Source of the DNA: Solirubrobacter taibaiensis
Lineage (GTDB): Bacteria; Actinomycetota; Thermoleophilia; Solirubrobacterales; Solirubrobacteraceae
NCBI GenBank assembly: GCA_027587225.1
Contig: JAPDDQ010000007.1
Span: 124,001-188,000 of the forward strand
Length of the DNA: 64,000 nt
Direction of reading: 5' to 3'
Below the pieces are notes generated by a model. The model was given only the letters and a program-made list of their open reading frames with translations, did no database searches and was not told where the DNA came from. The translations under genes and the position numbers were made by a program. Of the stretch, positions 7,517 to 16,305 are shown piece by piece. The stretch's first letter is position 1. Each line of letters opens with the position of its first letter.

Positions 7517-8332
7517 CGCCCCCGCTGCGGGCGTGAGCAGCGACAGCCGGTGGCGCGGTGGGTCCTTGAGGTCCGCCGCGCCGACGACCGGCCCCGGCCG
7601 CTCTAGCCAGGAGGCGGGAACGAGCCCGACGCCCAGACCCTCGCGCACGAGGAAGCGGACCGTCGCCGGGTCGCCGACCTCGAACAGCGGCAGCGGGCTG
7701 AACCCCGCGCGCTGCGTGGCGTTCATGACCGTGTCGCGCAGCGCGGTACCCGGCTCGGCGAGGATGAACGGGCGCCCGCGGAGCTGATCGAGCTCGATGG
7801 TGGTGCCGGCCAGCTCGTCGTCGACGGGCACGGCGGCGCGCAGCGGCTCATCCTCGAGCGGCGTGACCGTGACGCCCGGCGGCGTGTCGGTGAGCGCGAG
7901 CACGGCGACGTCGACCGTGCCCGCCTGCACGAGCGCGACGAGTTCCGCCGCGCTGCCCTGGCGCAGCGCGATCTGGATGTGTGGGTGCTCGTGGTGGAAG
8001 GCGGCGAGCGCGGCCGGGAGCCGGGGCGCGTCGGCCGCCGTGGTGGCGACGCGCACCACGCCGCGCGAGACGCCCGTGTGGCGATCCATGTCCGCCCGGG
8101 TCTGGGCCACCTCGGCGAGGATCTTCTCCGCGTGGACGAGCAGGTCCTCGCCCGCGGACGTCAGCTCGACGCCCTTGGACGTACGCCGGAAGAGCTGGAG
8201 ACCGAGCTCCGCCTCCAGCCGCCGCACCTGCTGGGAGAGCGCCGGCTGGGTGACGTAGAGCGATTCGGCCGCGCGCGTGAAGTGCCGGTGGCGCGCGACG
8301 GCCGCGAAGTACTCGAGCTGCCTCAGCTCCAC
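7472..8332 (-). CDS. LysR family transcriptional regulator
   Basis: 286 residues from a GTG start at 8332. The HTH (residues 1-60) reads VELRQLEYFAAVARHRHFTR and QPALSQQVRRLEAELGLQLF; the effector domain follows from about residue 88. The GTG lies inside the last codons of the upstream GH3 gene (10 bp overlap), so the two are probably cotranscribed and the regulator may respond to a product of the glycosidase (inference). A much longer open frame upstream runs through the GH3 gene in another phase and is not coding. The 3' end overlaps the convergent thioredoxin gene by 45 bp. Confidence 0.88.
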   Translation of the reverse strand: MELRQLEYFAAVARHRHFTRAAESLYVTQPALSQQVRRLEAELGLQLFRRTSKGVELTSAGEDLLVHAEKILAEVAQTRADMDRHTGVSRGVVRVATTAADAPRLPAALAAFHHEHPHIQIALRQGSAAELVALVQAGTVDVAVLALTDTPPGVTVTPLEDEPLRAAVPVDDELAGTTIELDQLRGRPFILAEPGTALRDTVMNATQRAGFSPLPLFEVGDPATVRFLVREGLGVGLVPASWLERPGPVVGAADLKDPPRHRLSLLTPAAGASPGGRLLLERLAEL

Positions 8333-10485
8333 GAGCTCGACAGTTTCAGGTCTGCCACGGAGCGACCGGCCTCCAGGACGAACTCGCCCGGCTCGCGCTG
8401 CCAGGCGCCGTCGGCCCAGTGGTCGAAGGCGCGGGGGGAGAGCGGGACGTCGACGATGACCTCCTCGCCCGCGGCGGCCTCGACGACGGCGAAGCCGACG
8501 AGCCAGCGCGCTGGGCGCTCCACGGCGCTGTCGGGCTTGGACGCGTAGATCTGCACGACTTCGCGGCCGCCGCGCGTGCCGGTGTTGGCCAGCCGCACGC
8601 GCGCGCCGTCCATCGCCAGGTAGCGCCACTCCGAGTAGCCCAGGCCGTGGCCGAACGGGAACAGCGGCACGACGTCCCCGCGGTAGCCGACCTTCAGGCC
8701 CTCGCTGTACGTGAGCACGCCGTCCACCGGCTGCACGGATGGCAGCCCGTCCTCGGACGCGGGCCAGGTGGTCGGGAGCCGGCCGCCGGGCTCGACCGCG
8801 CCGAGGATGACGTCGGCGATCGCGTTGCCCGCCTCCTGCCCGCCGAACCAGGTGAGCAGGACCGCGGGCGCCTGCTTGATCCACGGCATCAGCACCGGGG
8901 CGCCGGCGTTCACGACGACGACGGTCTTCGGGTTGGCGTCCGTGACGCGTCGGATCAGCTCATCCTGCGCACCCGGCAGCGCCAGGGACGACCGGTCGAA
9001 GCCCTCGCTCTCGACCTCCGGCGTCGTGCCGACGACGATCACGACGAGATCGGCTTCCCGCGCCAACGCCACCGCGTCCTCGAGCCCGGTGTCCGGGAAC
9101 GGCGGATCGTGGTTGAGCTGGAACGCCGTCACGCCCTCGGCGCGCAGCACCACGTCGACGGTCTGACCGGCTTCCACGGTGATCGGGACGCCACGCTGTG
9201 GCGGCGCGAACAGCTGCTCGCCCGGGTCGGCGTCCGGGCCCAGCGTAAGCTCCTCCTCCAGCACGACCGTGCCGTCCAGGGTGAGCGTGAACCGCCCGAC
9301 GCCGGAAGCGCCGATCACGTGCTCGCCGGCCGCCTCGGCCGTGATCGTCGTGCGCACCTCGACCGTCCGCGGGTCGCCGAACCAGATGAACTCGCCCGTC
9401 TCGCGCTGCTCGGTCCCGTCGAGCATCGCGGTGACCTTCGCGACGGGGAGCCGCGTGTGCGCCTTCACGCCGGGCGCGAACGCGACCTCCGCGTGCGGGA
9501 GCGCCGCGCGTAGCCCTTCCAGTGGCGAGACGGTGTACGGCGGGTAGACGGTCGCGCTGCCACCGCCCAATGTGCGCGCGTCGGCACCGTTCGGGCCGAT
9601 CACGGCGACCTTGCGCAGCGATGAGCCGGTCAACGGGAGCAGTGACCCGTGGTTGCGGGCGAGCACGAACCCGTCGGCCGCCGCGGCCCGCAGCTCCGCG
9701 GCGATCTCCGCGTCCGACCACGCCGTGGCGTCCTTCGCCGACACACGCTCGGCCAACGCCACCAGCCGCGCGACGCGCACCTCGACGTCCGGCGGATCGA
9801 GCGGGCTGTCCGGCCCCGGCATGGCGAGATCCACCGCCGCGTCGGCGCTGCGGGTGGCGCCCCAGTCGGACATCACGACGCCGTCGTAGCCCCATTCCTC
9901 GCGCAGCAGCGATTGGATCAGCGGCGAGTCGGTCATCGTCGTCCCGTTGACCCGGTTGTAGGCCGCCATCACCGCCCACGGATCGGCGGCCAGGATCAGC
10001 TCGAACGGGAGCGCGTAGAGCTCGCGCAGCGTCCGTTCGTCGACGATCGCGTCCAGCGTGAAGCGCTCGGTCTCGGAGTCGTTGGCCACGAAGTGCTTGA
10101 CCGTCGCCGCGACGCCCTCCTCCTGCAGCCCGCGCACGAACGCGGCCCCGATCGCCCCGGTCAGGTACGGGTCCTCCGAGAAGCACTCGAAGTGGCGCCC
10201 GCCGTACGGCGTCCGGTGCAGGTTGACGGTGGGGGCGAGCAGCACGTCGACGCCCTTGCGGCGGCACTCGAACGCCAGCAGCCGGGCCACGCGCTCCACC
10301 CGCGCGACGTCCCACGAGGCCGCCAGCGCGGTCGGCGCCGGCACGTTCGCGGACGGCGAACGCTCGTCCCACGTCTCCCCCCGCACACCGGCCGGCCCGT
10401 CCGACACCACGATCCGCCGCAACCCGATCTCCGGCGCCTCACGCAGCGACCAGAAGTCCGCCCCCGTCAACAGCCGTGCATCCAT
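8323..10485 (-). CDS. Glycoside hydrolase family 3 (beta-glucosidase-like), cytoplasmic
   Basis: 720 residues. The N-terminal GH3 TIM-barrel (about 1-290) includes LLAPTVNLHRTPYGGRHFEC, KHFVANDSE and the nucleophile Asp207 in VVMSDWGA. A PA14-like insertion lies around residues 310-470, followed by the alpha/beta sandwich domain with VESEGFDR, where the acid/base glutamate is expected, and a C-terminal fibronectin-III-like domain. This layout is typical of beta-glucosidases that hydrolyse oligosaccharides or plant glycosides. No signal peptide is present, so it should act on imported sugars. It is cotranscribed with a LysR gene and divergent from the HAD gene with only 11 bp between start codons. 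Confidence 0.9.
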   Translation of the reverse strand: MDARLLTGADFWSLREAPEIGLRRIVVSDGPAGVRGETWDERSPSANVPAPTALAASWDVARVERVARLLAFECRRKGVDVLLAPTVNLHRTPYGGRHFECFSEDPYLTGAIGAAFVRGLQEEGVAATVKHFVANDSETERFTLDAIVDERTLRELYALPFELILAADPWAVMAAYNRVNGTTMTDSPLIQSLLREEWGYDGVVMSDWGATRSADAAVDLAMPGPDSPLDPPDVEVRVARLVALAERVSAKDATAWSDAEIAAELRAAAADGFVLARNHGSLLPLTGSSLRKVAVIGPNGADARTLGGGSATVYPPYTVSPLEGLRAALPHAEVAFAPGVKAHTRLPVAKVTAMLDGTEQRETGEFIWFGDPRTVEVRTTITAEAAGEHVIGASGVGRFTLTLDGTVVLEEELTLGPDADPGEQLFAPPQRGVPITVEAGQTVDVVLRAEGVTAFQLNHDPPFPDTGLEDAVALAREADLVVIVVGTTPEVESEGFDRSSLALPGAQDELIRRVTDANPKTVVVVNAGAPVLMPWIKQAPAVLLTWFGGQEAGNAIADVILGAVEPGGRLPTTWPASEDGLPSVQPVDGVLTYSEGLKVGYRGDVVPLFPFGHGLGYSEWRYLAMDGARVRLANTGTRGGREVVQIYASKPDSAVERPARWLVGFAVVEAAAGEEVIVDVPLSPRAFDHWADGAWQREPGEFVLEAGRSVADLKLSSSWS

Positions 10486-10496
10486 GACTCGTCAGT

Positions 10497-11147
10497 ATGG
10501 ACCTGGTGAAGGCGCTGATCTTCGACGTGTTCGGCACGACCGTGGACTGGCGCGGGAGCATGATCCGGCACACGGCGCGGTTCGGGCTGCCCGAGGAGAC
10601 GGCGGACCGGTGGCGGGCGCAGTACCAGCCTCAGCTGGAGACCGTGCGCAGCGGCCGCCGGCCGTGGGTGAACCTGGACGTGCTGCACCGGATCGGGCTG
10701 GACATCGTCCTGGCCGAGCTGGGTATCGACCTTCCCAAGCCCTATCGCCACACGCTCGTCCGGGCGTGGCACCAGCTCGACCCGTGGCCCGACGTCGTCG
10801 CCGGCCTCACCACCCTCAAGGAGACCTACATCATCGCGCCCTGCTCGAACGGCCACATCGCCCAGTCCGTCAACCTCGCCAAGTACGCCAAGCTGCCCTG
10901 GGACGCGATCCTCGGCGCCGAGATCGCCCGCGCCTACAAGCCCGACCCGCGGGTGTACCGGGCCAGCGTCGACGCGCTCGGGCTCGGCTACGACGAGGTG
11001 TGCATGGTCGCCGCCCACAACGACGATCTGACGGCGGCCCGCGCGGCGGGCCTGCGCACGGCGTTCGTGCCCCGCCCCACCGAGGACACGGAGCCGACGA
11101 GTGACTGGGACATCGTGGCCCCGACGTTCAAGGAGCTCGCGCGATGA
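10497..11147 (+). CDS. HAD superfamily hydrolase, haloacid dehalogenase type II-like
   Basis: 216 residues with FDVFGTTVDW (nucleophile aspartate), the SNGH motif II region, YKPDPRVY with the motif III lysine, and HNDDLTAARAAG for motif IV. The fold and motifs match L-2-haloacid dehalogenases, but the substrate is not determined by sequence; many relatives are phosphatases. The stop overlaps the start of the Ca2+/H+ antiporter gene (ATGA), so the two are translationally coupled. The divergent gap to the GH3 gene is only 11 bp. Confidence 0.82.
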   Translation: MDLVKALIFDVFGTTVDWRGSMIRHTARFGLPEETADRWRAQYQPQLETVRSGRRPWVNLDVLHRIGLDIVLAELGIDLPKPYRHTLVRAWHQLDPWPDVVAGLTTLKETYIIAPCSNGHIAQSVNLAKYAKLPWDAILGAEIARAYKPDPRVYRASVDALGLGYDEVCMVAAHNDDLTAARAAGLRTAFVPRPTEDTEPTSDWDIVAPTFKELAR

Positions 11148-12220
11148 AGCACCTGATCGCGGGCTGGGCCACCGTCATCGTCTTCCAGTTCTTCGGGGAC
11201 GACGTGCTGTCGAAGTCGAACCTCGAGTCGGTGCCGATCGCCACGCTGCTGCTGGTCTTTCTGCTGAGCGTGATCCTGTGGTGCGCGTACGGCGTCATCG
11301 TCGCCGCCGACCACCTGGCGGAGATGCTCGGCGAGCCGTTCGGGACGCTCATCCTCACGCTCAGCATCGTCGGCATCGAGGTGATGCTGATCAGCGCCGT
11401 GATGCTCGGCGGCGACGCCCCCACCGTCGGTCGGGACACGATGTTCGCGGTGATGATGATCGTGCTCAACGGCGTCATCGGCCTGGCGCTCGTGGTCGGC
11501 GGCCTCAAGCACCACGAGCAGGACTACAGCCTCCCGGGCGCGTCCGCGTTCCTGAGCGTGATCATCCCGCTGGGCGTGATCGCGCTGATCATGCCCGCGG
11601 TCACGACCTCCACGGACGCGGCGACGCTGAGCACCACGCAGGCCATCCTGTTCGCGGGCGCCACGATCGTCCTGTACGTGTTCTTCCTGCGGATCCAGAC
11701 CGGCCGGCACCGCGACCTGTTCATCCACGGCCCGTCCGATGAGCACGAGGTGGAGGAGCTCAACGCGCGCACGGTCACCAAGTGGGTGGTCCTGTTGCTG
11801 GCCGCCGCGCTCCCGATCGTGCTGCTCTCCAAGAGCCTGGACAAGGTCGTCACGGCCGAGATCAAGGCGTTGGGCGCGCCGGTGGCGCTCAGCGGCGTGC
11901 TGATCGCGCTGATCGTGTTCACGCCGGAGGGCATCAGCGCGCTGAAGGCGGCGTCCAAGAACCAGCTCCAGCGCACGGTCAACCTGTGCCTCGGCGCGTG
12001 CCTCTCGACGCTCGGCCTCACACTCCCGGCCGTGCTGATCATCGGCCTGATCACGGGCCAGCAGGTGATCCTGGGCCTCGACCAGACCGGCATCGTGCTC
12101 GTCGCGCTGACGCTGCTGCTCAGCGTGGTGACGTTCTCCGGGCCACGGACGACCGTGCTCGAAGGCGGCGTCCACCTGCTCGTCTTCTTCGTCTACATCG
12201 TGCTCGTGTTCTCACCGTAG
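11144..12220 (+). CDS. Calcium/proton antiporter (ChaA/CAX family)
   Basis: 358 residues with about eleven transmembrane helices in two homologous halves. The halves carry the acidic repeat motifs IVGIEVMLISAVMLGG and VFTPEGISALKAA, the alpha-repeats that bind cation in the CaCA superfamily. It should expel Ca2+ (or Na+/K+, as described for ChaA) in exchange for protons across the cytoplasmic membrane. It overlaps the HAD gene by 4 bp. Its TAG stop is also the first three bases of a -10-like hexamer for the next gene. Confidence 0.88.
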   Translation: MKHLIAGWATVIVFQFFGDDVLSKSNLESVPIATLLLVFLLSVILWCAYGVIVAADHLAEMLGEPFGTLILTLSIVGIEVMLISAVMLGGDAPTVGRDTMFAVMMIVLNGVIGLALVVGGLKHHEQDYSLPGASAFLSVIIPLGVIALIMPAVTTSTDAATLSTTQAILFAGATIVLYVFFLRIQTGRHRDLFIHGPSDEHEVEELNARTVTKWVVLLLAAALPIVLLSKSLDKVVTAEIKALGAPVALSGVLIALIVFTPEGISALKAASKNQLQRTVNLCLGACLSTLGLTLPAVLIIGLITGQQVILGLDQTGIVLVALTLLLSVVTFSGPRTTVLEGGVHLLVFFVYIVLVFSP

Positions 12221-12223
12221 AGT
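12218..12223 (+). promoter_or_regulatory. -10-like hexamer TAGAGT before the SpoIIE-type gene
   Basis: TAGAGT followed by six bases (TGGGCC) and the GTG start at 12230. The first three bases are the stop codon of the antiporter gene. No Shine-Dalgarno sequence is seen; a leaderless start is plausible. Confidence 0.4.
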
Positions 12224-12229
12224 TGGGCC

Positions 12230-13750
12230 GTGCCTGACGAAGTCCTGCTGCTGGAGCTGCTCGACCGGATCGCGGACACCCTCGGCACGGACACCGCCGC
12301 GTTCCTGCTGCTCGACGAAGCCGGTGAGTCGCTCGTGGCGACCGCCGCCAAAGGCATCGAGGAAGAGGTCGAGCAGGGCGTCCGGATCCCGGTCGGGCGC
12401 GGCTTCGCGGGGCGGATCGCCGCCGAGCGCCGCGCGATCTTCATCGAGGACGTCAGCCACGCCGACATCCTCAACCCGATCCTGCGGGAGAAGGGGATCC
12501 GCTCGATGCTCGGTGTCCCACTCCTGGTCGAGGGCAACGTCATCGGCGTGCTGCATGTCGGCACGCTCGTCCCGCGCCTGTTCGACGCAGTCGATGCCGA
12601 GGTGCTGCAAGCCGCCGCCGACCGCGCCGCGGTCGCGATCGAGCGCGCGCGGATGCTCCACCAGCGCGGCGTGGTCGAGGTGCTCCAGCGCAGCCTCGTG
12701 CCGGAGGAGTTGCCGACCGTGCCCGGTCTGGAACTGGCGGCGCGCTATCTCCCGGCCGTGCGGCGCGGTGGGATCGGCGGCGACTGGTACGACGCGTTCA
12801 CCGTCGGCCGGGGCGGGATCGCGCTCGTCGTCGGCGACGTGATGGGCCACGGCATCGGCGCGGCCGCGATGATGGCCCAGATGCGCACGGGCCTGCGGGC
12901 CTACGCGCTCGACGGCCACACGCCGGCGGGCGTGGTGGAGCGGCTCAACCGGCTTCTGCTCACGCTCGGTCAGCATCAGATGACGACGCTGGCCTACGCC
13001 GTGGTCGACCTCGAACGCGAACGGGCGACCCTCGTCAGCGCCGGCCACCTCCCGCCGCTGCTGCGCGGGCCGGGTGGGGAGACCGTCGTGCTGGCGGTCG
13101 ACGGCGGTCCGCCACTCGGCGTCTCCTCCGCCGCGACGTTCCGCGAGACGCGGTTCGACTTCCCGGCGGGCAGCACCCTGCTGTTGGCCACCGACGGCGC
13201 GATCGAGGTGCGCGGCGAAGGCGTGGAGGCCGGGCTCGAGCGTCTGCGGGCGCTGTTCGAGACGGCTGAGGACCTCGGCGAGCTGTGCCAGGCCGTCGCC
13301 GCCGGAGCGGTGCGCGGCGCTGCCGCCGACGACGACGTGGCCGTTCTGGGCGCGCGGCTGGAGCTCCTGCCCGAAGCGCTGCAGACCACCTGGCCCGCGT
13401 CGGCCGAGACGCTGGCGGCGATGCGCCCGCTCCTCCGTCGCTGGCTGGCCCGATGGGGCGCGGCCGAGGACGAGAGCTACGACATCATCGTGGCCGTGCA
13501 GGAGGCATCGGCGAATGCCGTGGAGCACGCGTACGCGCCCGGGGCGGCAACCTACGAGGTGGCCGCGACCTGTGAGGACGGGGTCATATCGTTCGTGGTC
13601 CGCGACCGTGGCCGCTGGCGGACCCCGCGCGGAACGCATCGCGGGCGCGGAATCTCGATGATGCGAGCCTTGATGGAGACGGTGGACGTGACCCAGGACG
13701 AGGACGGCACGCAGGTCGTGCTGCGCCGGACGCTCGGGCGGGCGGCGTGA
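12230..13750 (+). CDS. GAF - PP2C (SpoIIE) phosphatase - HATPase anti-sigma switch protein
   Basis: 506 residues in three domains. A GAF sensor occupies about residues 8-145. A SpoIIE/PPM serine phosphatase (about 165-375) has GGDWYDAF, GDVMGHG and DDDVAVL, the metal-binding aspartate motifs. A C-terminal RsbW-like histidine-kinase-type ATPase (about 390-505) has VQEASANAVEHAY as N box, VRDRG and GRGISMM. Such proteins combine the anti-sigma kinase and the phosphatase acting on a STAS antagonist, and the STAS gene follows with a 4 bp overlap. The unit probably releases an alternative sigma factor on a signal sensed by the GAF domain. No sigma factor gene is in the window. Confidence 0.9.
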   Translation: MPDEVLLLELLDRIADTLGTDTAAFLLLDEAGESLVATAAKGIEEEVEQGVRIPVGRGFAGRIAAERRAIFIEDVSHADILNPILREKGIRSMLGVPLLVEGNVIGVLHVGTLVPRLFDAVDAEVLQAAADRAAVAIERARMLHQRGVVEVLQRSLVPEELPTVPGLELAARYLPAVRRGGIGGDWYDAFTVGRGGIALVVGDVMGHGIGAAAMMAQMRTGLRAYALDGHTPAGVVERLNRLLLTLGQHQMTTLAYAVVDLERERATLVSAGHLPPLLRGPGGETVVLAVDGGPPLGVSSAATFRETRFDFPAGSTLLLATDGAIEVRGEGVEAGLERLRALFETAEDLGELCQAVAAGAVRGAAADDDVAVLGARLELLPEALQTTWPASAETLAAMRPLLRRWLARWGAAEDESYDIIVAVQEASANAVEHAYAPGAATYEVAATCEDGVISFVVRDRGRWRTPRGTHRGRGISMMRALMETVDVTQDEDGTQVVLRRTLGRAA

Positions 13751-14091
13751 GCGATCTCGCGCGGGTGGCCGCGGAATGGCACGGCGACACGCCGGTGGGC
13801 GCCGTCACGGGTGAGATCGACGCCTCCAACGTGGCTGACGTGGGCGTCGCGCTGCGCGGGCTGGTGACCAACGAGTCGTCGGTGCTCGTCGTCGACCTCA
13901 CGCCCACCACGTATCTCGACAGCGCCGGCATCAACCTGATGTTCGCGCTCGGTGACGAGCTCGGCGCGCGACAGCTGCAACTGCGGCTGGTCATCAAGCC
14001 CGGCTCCTCGATCGCCCGCATGCTGGCGATCACCGGGCTCGACAAGACGTATCCGACCTATCCGACGCTGGCCGCGGCGCTGAGCGCGTAG
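13747..14091 (+). CDS. STAS domain anti-sigma factor antagonist
   Basis: 114 residues forming one STAS domain. The conserved YLDSAGINLMFALG segment carries the phosphorylatable serine (Ser59), the residue that the partner kinase modifies and the SpoIIE phosphatase restores. The GTG start overlaps the stop of the upstream switch protein (GTGA), giving tight coupling of the two partners. It probably sequesters the anti-sigma domain when unphosphorylated. The last 34 bp overlap the convergent AraC-type gene. Confidence 0.9.
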   Translation: MSDLARVAAEWHGDTPVGAVTGEIDASNVADVGVALRGLVTNESSVLVVDLTPTTYLDSAGINLMFALGDELGARQLQLRLVIKPGSSIARMLAITGLDKTYPTYPTLAAALSA

Positions 14092-14807
14092 ACCGCGGGC
14101 GAGCGGCCGACGACGGCCTTGAACGCCTTGATGAAGTGGGCCTGGTCGAAGTAGCCGAGGTCCAGCGCCATGCTCGCCCAGTCGGCGTCGCCGTCGGCCA
14201 TCCGCTCGGCCGCCTCGTGCAGGCGGATGCGATCCAGCACCCACTTGGGCGTGACGCCGACGTACTCGCGGAACAGGCGTTGGAGCGTGCGCTTGGAGTA
14301 GCCGGCGTGGGCGCACAAGTGCTCGACGCGGGTGATCTCGGGGTGCTCGAGCATCGCGGCGTGCAGCTCGTTGACCTCGGCGATGCGCGGGTCGTCGGTC
14401 CAGCCGTGCCGTCTCAGGCCGTGCTCGATCTCCTCGAACGTGGTCGGCCGCAGGTGGTCGAACACGGTGTCGGCCAGGATCACCTCGTCGGTCAGCGTGA
14501 CCGCGGGCACGGGGAGGAAGGCGTGGAAGCCGCCCGGGCGGAACTTGGTGGCGATCACACGGCCGCTGCCGGTCAGCTCTTGCCGGAAGCGGCCGGTGAA
14601 CACGCCGTGGATGGTCGGCGGGTCCTGGAAGGCGATGTTCACGCTCGGGTGGGTGACGATCTCCTGCGTGAACGGCTCCGTGAGATCCCACTCGACCATC
14701 CAGTGGCGGTCGATCAGATGGGCGAGATCCTCGGCGGGCTTGGCGCGGGTGAGCCTGAAGTGCCGGCGCGCCTGCTCAGGCTCGAGGATCCCGCGCTGAT
14801 CGTCCAC
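14058..14807 (-). CDS. AraC family transcriptional regulator
   Basis: 249 residues. The N-terminal sensory domain (about 1-140) has the PSVNIAFQ and ATKFRPGGFHAF pattern found in AraC-type regulators with a DUF6597-like domain. Two C-terminal helix-turn-helix units (about 150-245) include HAGYSKRTLQRLFREYVGV and LDLGYFDQAHFIKAFKAVVG. The GTG start lies directly against the stop of the MFS gene (no gap), so both probably come from the same transcript driven by the MarR-controlled promoter. The ligand is unknown. Confidence 0.88.
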   Translation of the reverse strand: MDDQRGILEPEQARRHFRLTRAKPAEDLAHLIDRHWMVEWDLTEPFTQEIVTHPSVNIAFQDPPTIHGVFTGRFRQELTGSGRVIATKFRPGGFHAFLPVPAVTLTDEVILADTVFDHLRPTTFEEIEHGLRRHGWTDDPRIAEVNELHAAMLEHPEITRVEHLCAHAGYSKRTLQRLFREYVGVTPKWVLDRIRLHEAAERMADGDADWASMALDLGYFDQAHFIKAFKAVVGRSPAVYALSAAASVG

Positions 14808-16253
14808 TCACGAAACGCTAGCTTCCGCCACCATCGCCGCGTCGGGCTTGATGTGCGGCGCGCGGATGGCGCCCACCAGCAGGTTGGCCACGGCCAGGCC
14901 GCCGGCGATCAGCATCCCGCGTTCGAAGCCCGCCGCGAGGGCGTCGGCCTGGGCCGCGCCGGCCGCGAGGGCGTCCCCAGTGCGCGTCGTGGCGGCGGTG
15001 GAGATGAGCGCGAGGCCGAGCGCTCCGCCCACCTGGAAGGCGGTGGTGATGATGCCCGAGGCGGCGCCCGCGTCCTCGTGCGGGACCTCGGCCACGGCGG
15101 CGATCTGGTTCGCGACGCCGACGAGCGGGAGGCCGAGGCCGAACACGATCAGGCCGGGGAGCAGCCCGCCCGCGTAGCCCGAGTCGACGCCCGCCTGGCT
15201 GAGCAGCAGCAGCCCGGCGGCGCCGACCGCGGTCCCGCCGAGGTAGGCGGCACGGGTGCCGAAGCGGGTGACGAGCTGCGCGCCGATCACCGCGGAGGCG
15301 ATCGCCGCGATGCCCATCGGGACGAAGTGCGCGCCGGCCTGCAGCGCCGTGTCGCCGTGCACCTGCTGCAGGAACAGCGCGGTGAGGAAGAACATGCCGA
15401 GGAAGGCGCCGCCGTTGAGGGCGAGGGCGATCGCGGAGACGCTGAGGCCGCGGACGCGGAACAGGCGCAGCGGGACGAGCGGGTCCTTGGCGCGGGCCTC
15501 GACCACGACGAACGCGGCGAGCAGGATGACGGCGGAGCCGAACAGCGCGAGCACCTGGGCCGAGCCCCAGCCCGTGGCGTCCGTGCGGATCACGCCGCCG
15601 ACGAGCGCGAACAGGCCCGCGGTGCCGAGCACGGCCCCCGCGATGTCGAAGCTCGAGTCGGTGTGCTCACGCCGGCTCTCGGTGATGAACGCGGGCGCGG
15701 CCAGCATGGCGACGGCGGCGACGGGCACGTTGACGAAGAAGATCCACTCCCAGCCGAGCGAGTCGACCAGGACGCCGCCGGCGACGACACCGAGCGTGCC
15801 GCCGATGCCGGCCAGCGCGCCCCAGACGCCGAGCGCGATGTTGCGCTCACGGCCGGCGGGGAAGGTGACGGTGAGCAGCGCGAGTGCGGCCGGGGAGAGC
15901 AGCGCGGCGCCGATGCCCTGGATGGAGCGCGCCGCGATCAGCGTTGTTTCTGACGTGGCGAATCCGCCCGCGAGCGAAGCGGCGGTGAAGAGTCCGAGGC
16001 CGATCAGGAACAGCCGACGGCGGCCGAGGATGTCGCTCATACGACCCCCGAGCAGGAGCAGGCCGCCGAACGTGAGCGTGTAGCTGTTAACCACCCACTG
16101 CAGGCCCTCGGCGCTGAAGCCAAGGTCGGTCTGGATGGCCGGCAGCGCCACGTTCACGATCGTGACGTCGAGGACGACCATGAACTGAGCGATGGCGAGC
16201 ACCGCCAGCGCCAGCCATCGTGATCTTGAATCATTCATTCCGTGAACGGTCAT
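14808..16253 (-). CDS. MFS drug:H+ antiporter, DHA2 (EmrB/QacA) family
   Basis: 481 residues with about 14 transmembrane helices. DHA2 motifs are visible: LDVTIVNVALPAIQTDLGFS in helix 1, GGRMSDILGRRRLFLIG (motif A), and ARSIQGIGAALLSPAALALL. These pumps export hydrophobic cations or antibiotics using the proton gradient. The start is uncertain: ATG at 16253 (leaderless spacing from TATGGT) or ATG at 16238, which lies inside an operator-like 12-mer. The divergent MarR gene 28 bp away is the likely repressor. The AraC-type gene follows without a gap. Confidence 0.9.
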   Translation of the reverse strand: MTVHGMNDSRSRWLALAVLAIAQFMVVLDVTIVNVALPAIQTDLGFSAEGLQWVVNSYTLTFGGLLLLGGRMSDILGRRRLFLIGLGLFTAASLAGGFATSETTLIAARSIQGIGAALLSPAALALLTVTFPAGRERNIALGVWGALAGIGGTLGVVAGGVLVDSLGWEWIFFVNVPVAAVAMLAAPAFITESRREHTDSSFDIAGAVLGTAGLFALVGGVIRTDATGWGSAQVLALFGSAVILLAAFVVVEARAKDPLVPLRLFRVRGLSVSAIALALNGGAFLGMFFLTALFLQQVHGDTALQAGAHFVPMGIAAIASAVIGAQLVTRFGTRAAYLGGTAVGAAGLLLLSQAGVDSGYAGGLLPGLIVFGLGLPLVGVANQIAAVAEVPHEDAGAASGIITTAFQVGGALGLALISTAATTRTGDALAAGAAQADALAAGFERGMLIAGGLAVANLLVGAIRAPHIKPDAAMVAEASVS

Positions 16254-16305
16254 GGGACAAGACCATACGCCGCTACGATGAATGATTCAAGTCATGAATG
16301 ATTCT
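16227..16305. promoter_or_regulatory. Three copies of a 12-bp operator spanning two divergent start codons
   Basis: The 12-mer ATGAATGATTCA lies at 16278-16289, an 11/12 copy at 16294-16305, and its exact reverse complement at 16227-16238. The last two copies contain the start codons of MarR (16294) and of one possible MFS start (16238), so both proteins could begin Met-Asn-Asp-Ser. TACGAT (16274-16279) and, on the minus strand, TATGGT (16262-16267) are possible -10 elements. MarR binding here would repress both genes. Confidence 0.6.

Noticed and set aside
14136..15953. 605-codon frame on the plus strand
   Set aside because: Antisense to the AraC and MFS genes; dominated by Arg/Gly/His/Glu with no domain.
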